Part shown: piece by piece, positions 62,245-64,000 of the stretch
Layout of the letters: the number at the start of each line of letters is the position of its first letter
Numbering within the stretch: the stretch's first letter is position 1
Assembly: GCF_025673445.1 (NCBI RefSeq)
Contig: NZ_JAOVQN010000004.1
Location: 62,001 to 126,000, forward strand
Direction: 5' to 3'
DNA: 64,000 nt
Origin: Ruegeria_B marisflavi
Lineage (GTDB): Bacteria; Pseudomonadota; Alphaproteobacteria; Rhodobacterales; Rhodobacteraceae
Made by a program: the position numbers and the translations under genes
The notes under the pieces: model-generated
Told to the model about the DNA's origin: nothing
The model's database searches: none
Seen by the model: the letters and a program-made list of their open reading frames with translations, nothing else

Positions 62245-62273
62245 TTGCCCTCCCCCTGCAACTCTCCTATAGA
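62245..62273 (+). promoter_or_regulatory. Putative promoter for rpmC and following ribosomal genes
   Basis: TTGCCC (62245-62250) and TATAGA (62268-62273) are 17 bases apart, close to the alphaproteobacterial housekeeping pattern. It is 118 bases before rpmC. The leader also holds a CCCCCG-N6-CGGGGG hairpin (62294-62315 region). After the strong terminator behind rplP, such a promoter is needed to express rpmC to rplE. Confidence 0.55.
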
Positions 62274-62390
62274 GCGGCATCTTGCGGCTCCCCCGTCTTT
62301 GCGGGGGATTCGCTTGTTGTCATTCATCCACCAGGTCAAGGGTGACCCGGCTACGGGGCCTTCTGGTGTTTTGAGCAAAGGAAAAAGGCG

Positions 62391-62591
62391 ATGAACGCCC
62401 AGGAACTGCGTAACAAGACCCCGGATCAACTCCGGGAAGAACTGGTCAACCTCAAGAAAGAAGCGTTCAATCTGCGCTTTCAGCAGGCAACCGGCCAACT
62501 CGAAAACAACGCCCGTATCCGCACTGTGCGCCGCGACGTCGCGCGCGTCATCACAGTGCTGAACGAAAAAGCCGCCGAAGCTGCGAACTGA
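62391..62591 (+). CDS. rpmC: 50S ribosomal protein L29
   Basis: A 66-residue L29, at the tunnel exit near L23. It begins MNAQELRNKTPDQLREELVN and has NLRFQQATGQLENNARIR. It usually follows rplP directly; here 4.4 kb separates them. rpsQ starts 12 bases later. Confidence 0.95.
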   Translation: MNAQELRNKTPDQLREELVNLKKEAFNLRFQQATGQLENNARIRTVRRDVARVITVLNEKAAEAAN

Positions 62592-62603
62592 GGAGCCTGA
62601 GAG

Positions 62604-62834
62604 ATGCCCAAACGTATTCTGCAAGGCACCGTGACCAGCGACGCCAACGCCCAGACCGTAACCGTTCTGGTCGAGCGCCGCTTCAAGCATCCGCTGCTGC
62701 AAAAGACCGTCCGCAAGTCCAAGAAGTACCGGGCTCACGACGAAAACAACACCTTCAAGGTGGGTGACACGGTCCGCATCATCGAATGCGCGCCCAAGTC
62801 GAAAACCAAACGCTGGGAGGTTCTGGAGGCGTAA
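62604..62834 (+). CDS. rpsQ: 30S ribosomal protein S17
   Basis: A 76-residue S17, a primary 16S rRNA-binding protein. MPKRILQGTVTSDANAQTVT starts it, and the conserved loop HPLLQKTVRKSKKY follows. GAGGAGCC lies in the spacer. Last gene of the normal S10 operon. Confidence 0.96.
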   Translation: MPKRILQGTVTSDANAQTVTVLVERRFKHPLLQKTVRKSKKYRAHDENNTFKVGDTVRIIECAPKSKTKRWEVLEA

Positions 62835-62864
62835 GCCTCTGGCACCTGCCAATTGTCGAAACCC

Positions 62865-62891
62865 TGGGGGATCTAAAAAGACCAGCCCCCA
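62865..62891 (+). promoter_or_regulatory. Hairpin in the leader of rplN
   Basis: TGGGGG (62865-62870) pairs CCCCCA (62886-62891), extendable by flanking pairs, with a 15-base AT-rich loop. It is at the S10-spc boundary in a 75-base spacer. It has no T-tract and could control rplN translation. Confidence 0.4.
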
Positions 62892-62909
62892 CAGGTCGGG
62901 AGAAACCAC

Positions 62910-63278
62910 ATGATCCAGATGCAGACCAATCTGGATGTCGCTGACAACTCCGGCGCTCGCCGGGTGCAGTGCATCAAGGTCCTGGGTGGTTCCAAGCGTA
63001 AATACGCCTCCGTCGGCGACATCATTGTCGTCTCGGTGAAGGAAGCCATCCCGCGCGGCCGCGTGAAGAAAGGTGACGTCCGCAAGGCCGTCGTCGTACG
63101 CACCGCCAAGGAAGTCCGTCGCGAAGACGGCACCGCGATCCGTTTCGATCGCAACGCCGCCGTGATCCTGAACAACAACAACGAGCCTGTCGGCACCCGT
63201 ATCTTCGGGCCGGTTGTTCGCGAACTGCGCGCGAAGAACTTCATGAAGATCATCTCGCTGGCTCCGGAGGTGCTGTAA
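62910..63278 (+). CDS. rplN: 50S ribosomal protein L14
   Basis: A 122-residue L14. MIQMQTNLDVADNSGARRVQ starts it, and KVLGGSKRKYASVGDIIVVSVK is typical, here read as KYASVGDIIVVSVK. It lies at the subunit interface and is the target of RsfS. The first gene of the spc group; ribosome site CGGGAG. Confidence 0.97.
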   Translation: MIQMQTNLDVADNSGARRVQCIKVLGGSKRKYASVGDIIVVSVKEAIPRGRVKKGDVRKAVVVRTAKEVRREDGTAIRFDRNAAVILNNNNEPVGTRIFGPVVRELRAKNFMKIISLAPEVL

Positions 63279-63280
63279 CC

Positions 63281-63592
63281 ATGGCCGCAAAACTCCGCAA
63301 AGGCGACAAGGTCGTCGTGCTGGCCGGCAAGGACAAGGGCAAAGAGGGGACCATCACCTCTGTTGACCCGAAAGCCGGCAAAGCTGTTGTCGACGGCGTG
63401 AACATCGCCATCCGCCACACCCGCCAGACCCAGACCTCGCAAGGTGGCCGCCTGCCCAAGGCGCTACCGATCGACCTGTCGAACCTGGCGCTGCTGGACA
63501 AGAACGGCAAGGCAACCCGCGTCGGCTTCCGCATGGAAGGCGACAAGAAAGTCCGCTTTGCCAAGACCACGGGGGACGTGATCGATGCTTGA
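63281..63592 (+). CDS. rplX: 50S ribosomal protein L24
   Basis: A 103-residue L24 that starts assembly of the large subunit. It holds a KOW motif (KLRKGDKVVVLAGKDKGKEG) and NIAIRHTRQTQTSQGGR. It starts 2 bases after rplN and overlaps rplE by 8 bases. Confidence 0.96.
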   Translation: MAAKLRKGDKVVVLAGKDKGKEGTITSVDPKAGKAVVDGVNIAIRHTRQTQTSQGGRLPKALPIDLSNLALLDKNGKATRVGFRMEGDKKVRFAKTTGDVIDA

Positions 63593-64000
63593 CGCTGCAA
63601 CCTACACCCCGCGCCTCAAGGCCGACTACAAGGACCGCATTCGCGCCGCTCTGAAAGAAGAGTTCGGCTACAAGAACGACATGATGATCCCCAAGCTGGA
63701 CAAGATCGTTCTGAACATCGGCTGCGGTGCCGAAGCCGTCCGCGACAGCAAGAAGGCCAAGTCGGCTCAGGAAGACCTGAGCAAGATCGCCGGCCAGAAA
63801 GCCGTCACCACCAAGGCCAAGAAGTCGATCGCCGGCTTCCGCGTGCGCGAAGAGATGCCGCTGGGCGCCAAGGTGACCCTGCGCGGTGACCGCATGTATG
63901 AATTCCTTGACCGTCTGACCACCATCGCGATGCCCCGCATCCGCGACTTCCGTGGTGTGAAGCCGTCCTTCGACGGCCGTGGCAACTTTGCCATGGGCAT
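63585..64000 (+). CDS. rplE: 50S ribosomal protein L5 (partial)
   Basis: The first 138 codons of L5, cut by the window end. MLDAATYTPRLKADYKDRIR starts it and PKLDKIVLNIGCGAEAV follows; DFRGVKPSFDGRGNFAMG is the beginning of the conserved second half. L5 binds 5S rRNA and contacts the P-site tRNA. It overlaps rplX by 8 bases. Confidence 0.95.
   Translation, partial: MLDAATYTPRLKADYKDRIRAALKEEFGYKNDMMIPKLDKIVLNIGCGAEAVRDSKKAKSAQEDLSKIAGQKAVTTKAKKSIAGFRVREEMPLGAKVTLRGDRMYEFLDRLTTIAMPRIRDFRGVKPSFDGRGNFAMG

Overview
The window is a gene-dense, GC-rich stretch of a chromosome from an alphaproteobacterium of the Rhodobacteraceae, Roseobacter/Ruegeria type. The evidence is the rimP-nusA-ylxR-infB order, an FnrL-type TTGAT-N4-GTCAA box, an RpoH-like dnaK promoter, a NaChBac-type sodium channel with a TLESWSM filter like those of marine roseobacters, and a TAGGGGGC-type extragenic repeat of a kind I associate with this family. 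No plasmid, prophage, insertion sequence, CRISPR array or tRNA gene is visible.

Layout. 1-11.6 kb is housekeeping: the end of a malic enzyme gene, a ribokinase-family kinase, msrA, a sulfotransferase-like P-loop protein, argG, ilvA, an HPt protein divergent from a response regulator-PP2C phosphatase, Nudix hydrolases, Hsp33 and a tRNA nucleotidyltransferase. 11.6-15.5 kb holds two overlapping ABC exporter half-transporters behind a possible leader peptide with two hairpins. 15.5-19.4 kb has an RNA methyltransferase, the sodium channel, an L,D-transpeptidase and a LysR regulator. 19.4-27.3 kb reads as a surface-glycan locus: a two-domain sulfotransferase, a GT14-like enzyme, two paralogous family-2 glycosyltransferases, kdsB, cysQ and a KpsM-type permease. 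Sulfotransferases would release PAP, CysQ would remove it, and KdsB would supply CMP-Kdo.

27.3-40.3 kb has an SH3-domain protein, alkB, dnaK-dnaJ, a TPP riboswitch with a ten-gene thiamine operon (thiD-thiO-thiS-thiG-thiE-thiF-thiY-tenA-thiZ-thiX), and radC. 40.4-48.4 kb has a PstS-OmpA fusion, a membrane-anchored protein, secA, a parvulin, argJ and mutT. 48.4-48.9 kb is an AT-rich, terminator-bounded unit for a 45-residue peptide. 48.9-54.4 kb is the rimP-nusA-ylxR-infB operon on the minus strand; its promoter is followed by a leader with a terminator hairpin and a possible competing long-range pairing.

55-64 kb carries ribosomal proteins: rplB-rpsS-rplV-rpsC-rplP, a strong terminator, then about 4.4 kb of unrelated genes (DUF1185, DUF1127, HxlR-SCP2 regulator, TIGR02466 oxygenase, diheme cytochrome behind an FnrL box, Popeye-like protein, 48-residue membrane peptide), then rpmC-rpsQ-rplN-rplX-rplE under its own putative promoter. 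The most unusual observations are the interrupted S10/spc cluster and its cargo, the Popeye-like protein, the exporter and rimP leaders, the 45-residue peptide unit, the repeat family with covarying hairpins, and the sulfated-glycan locus.
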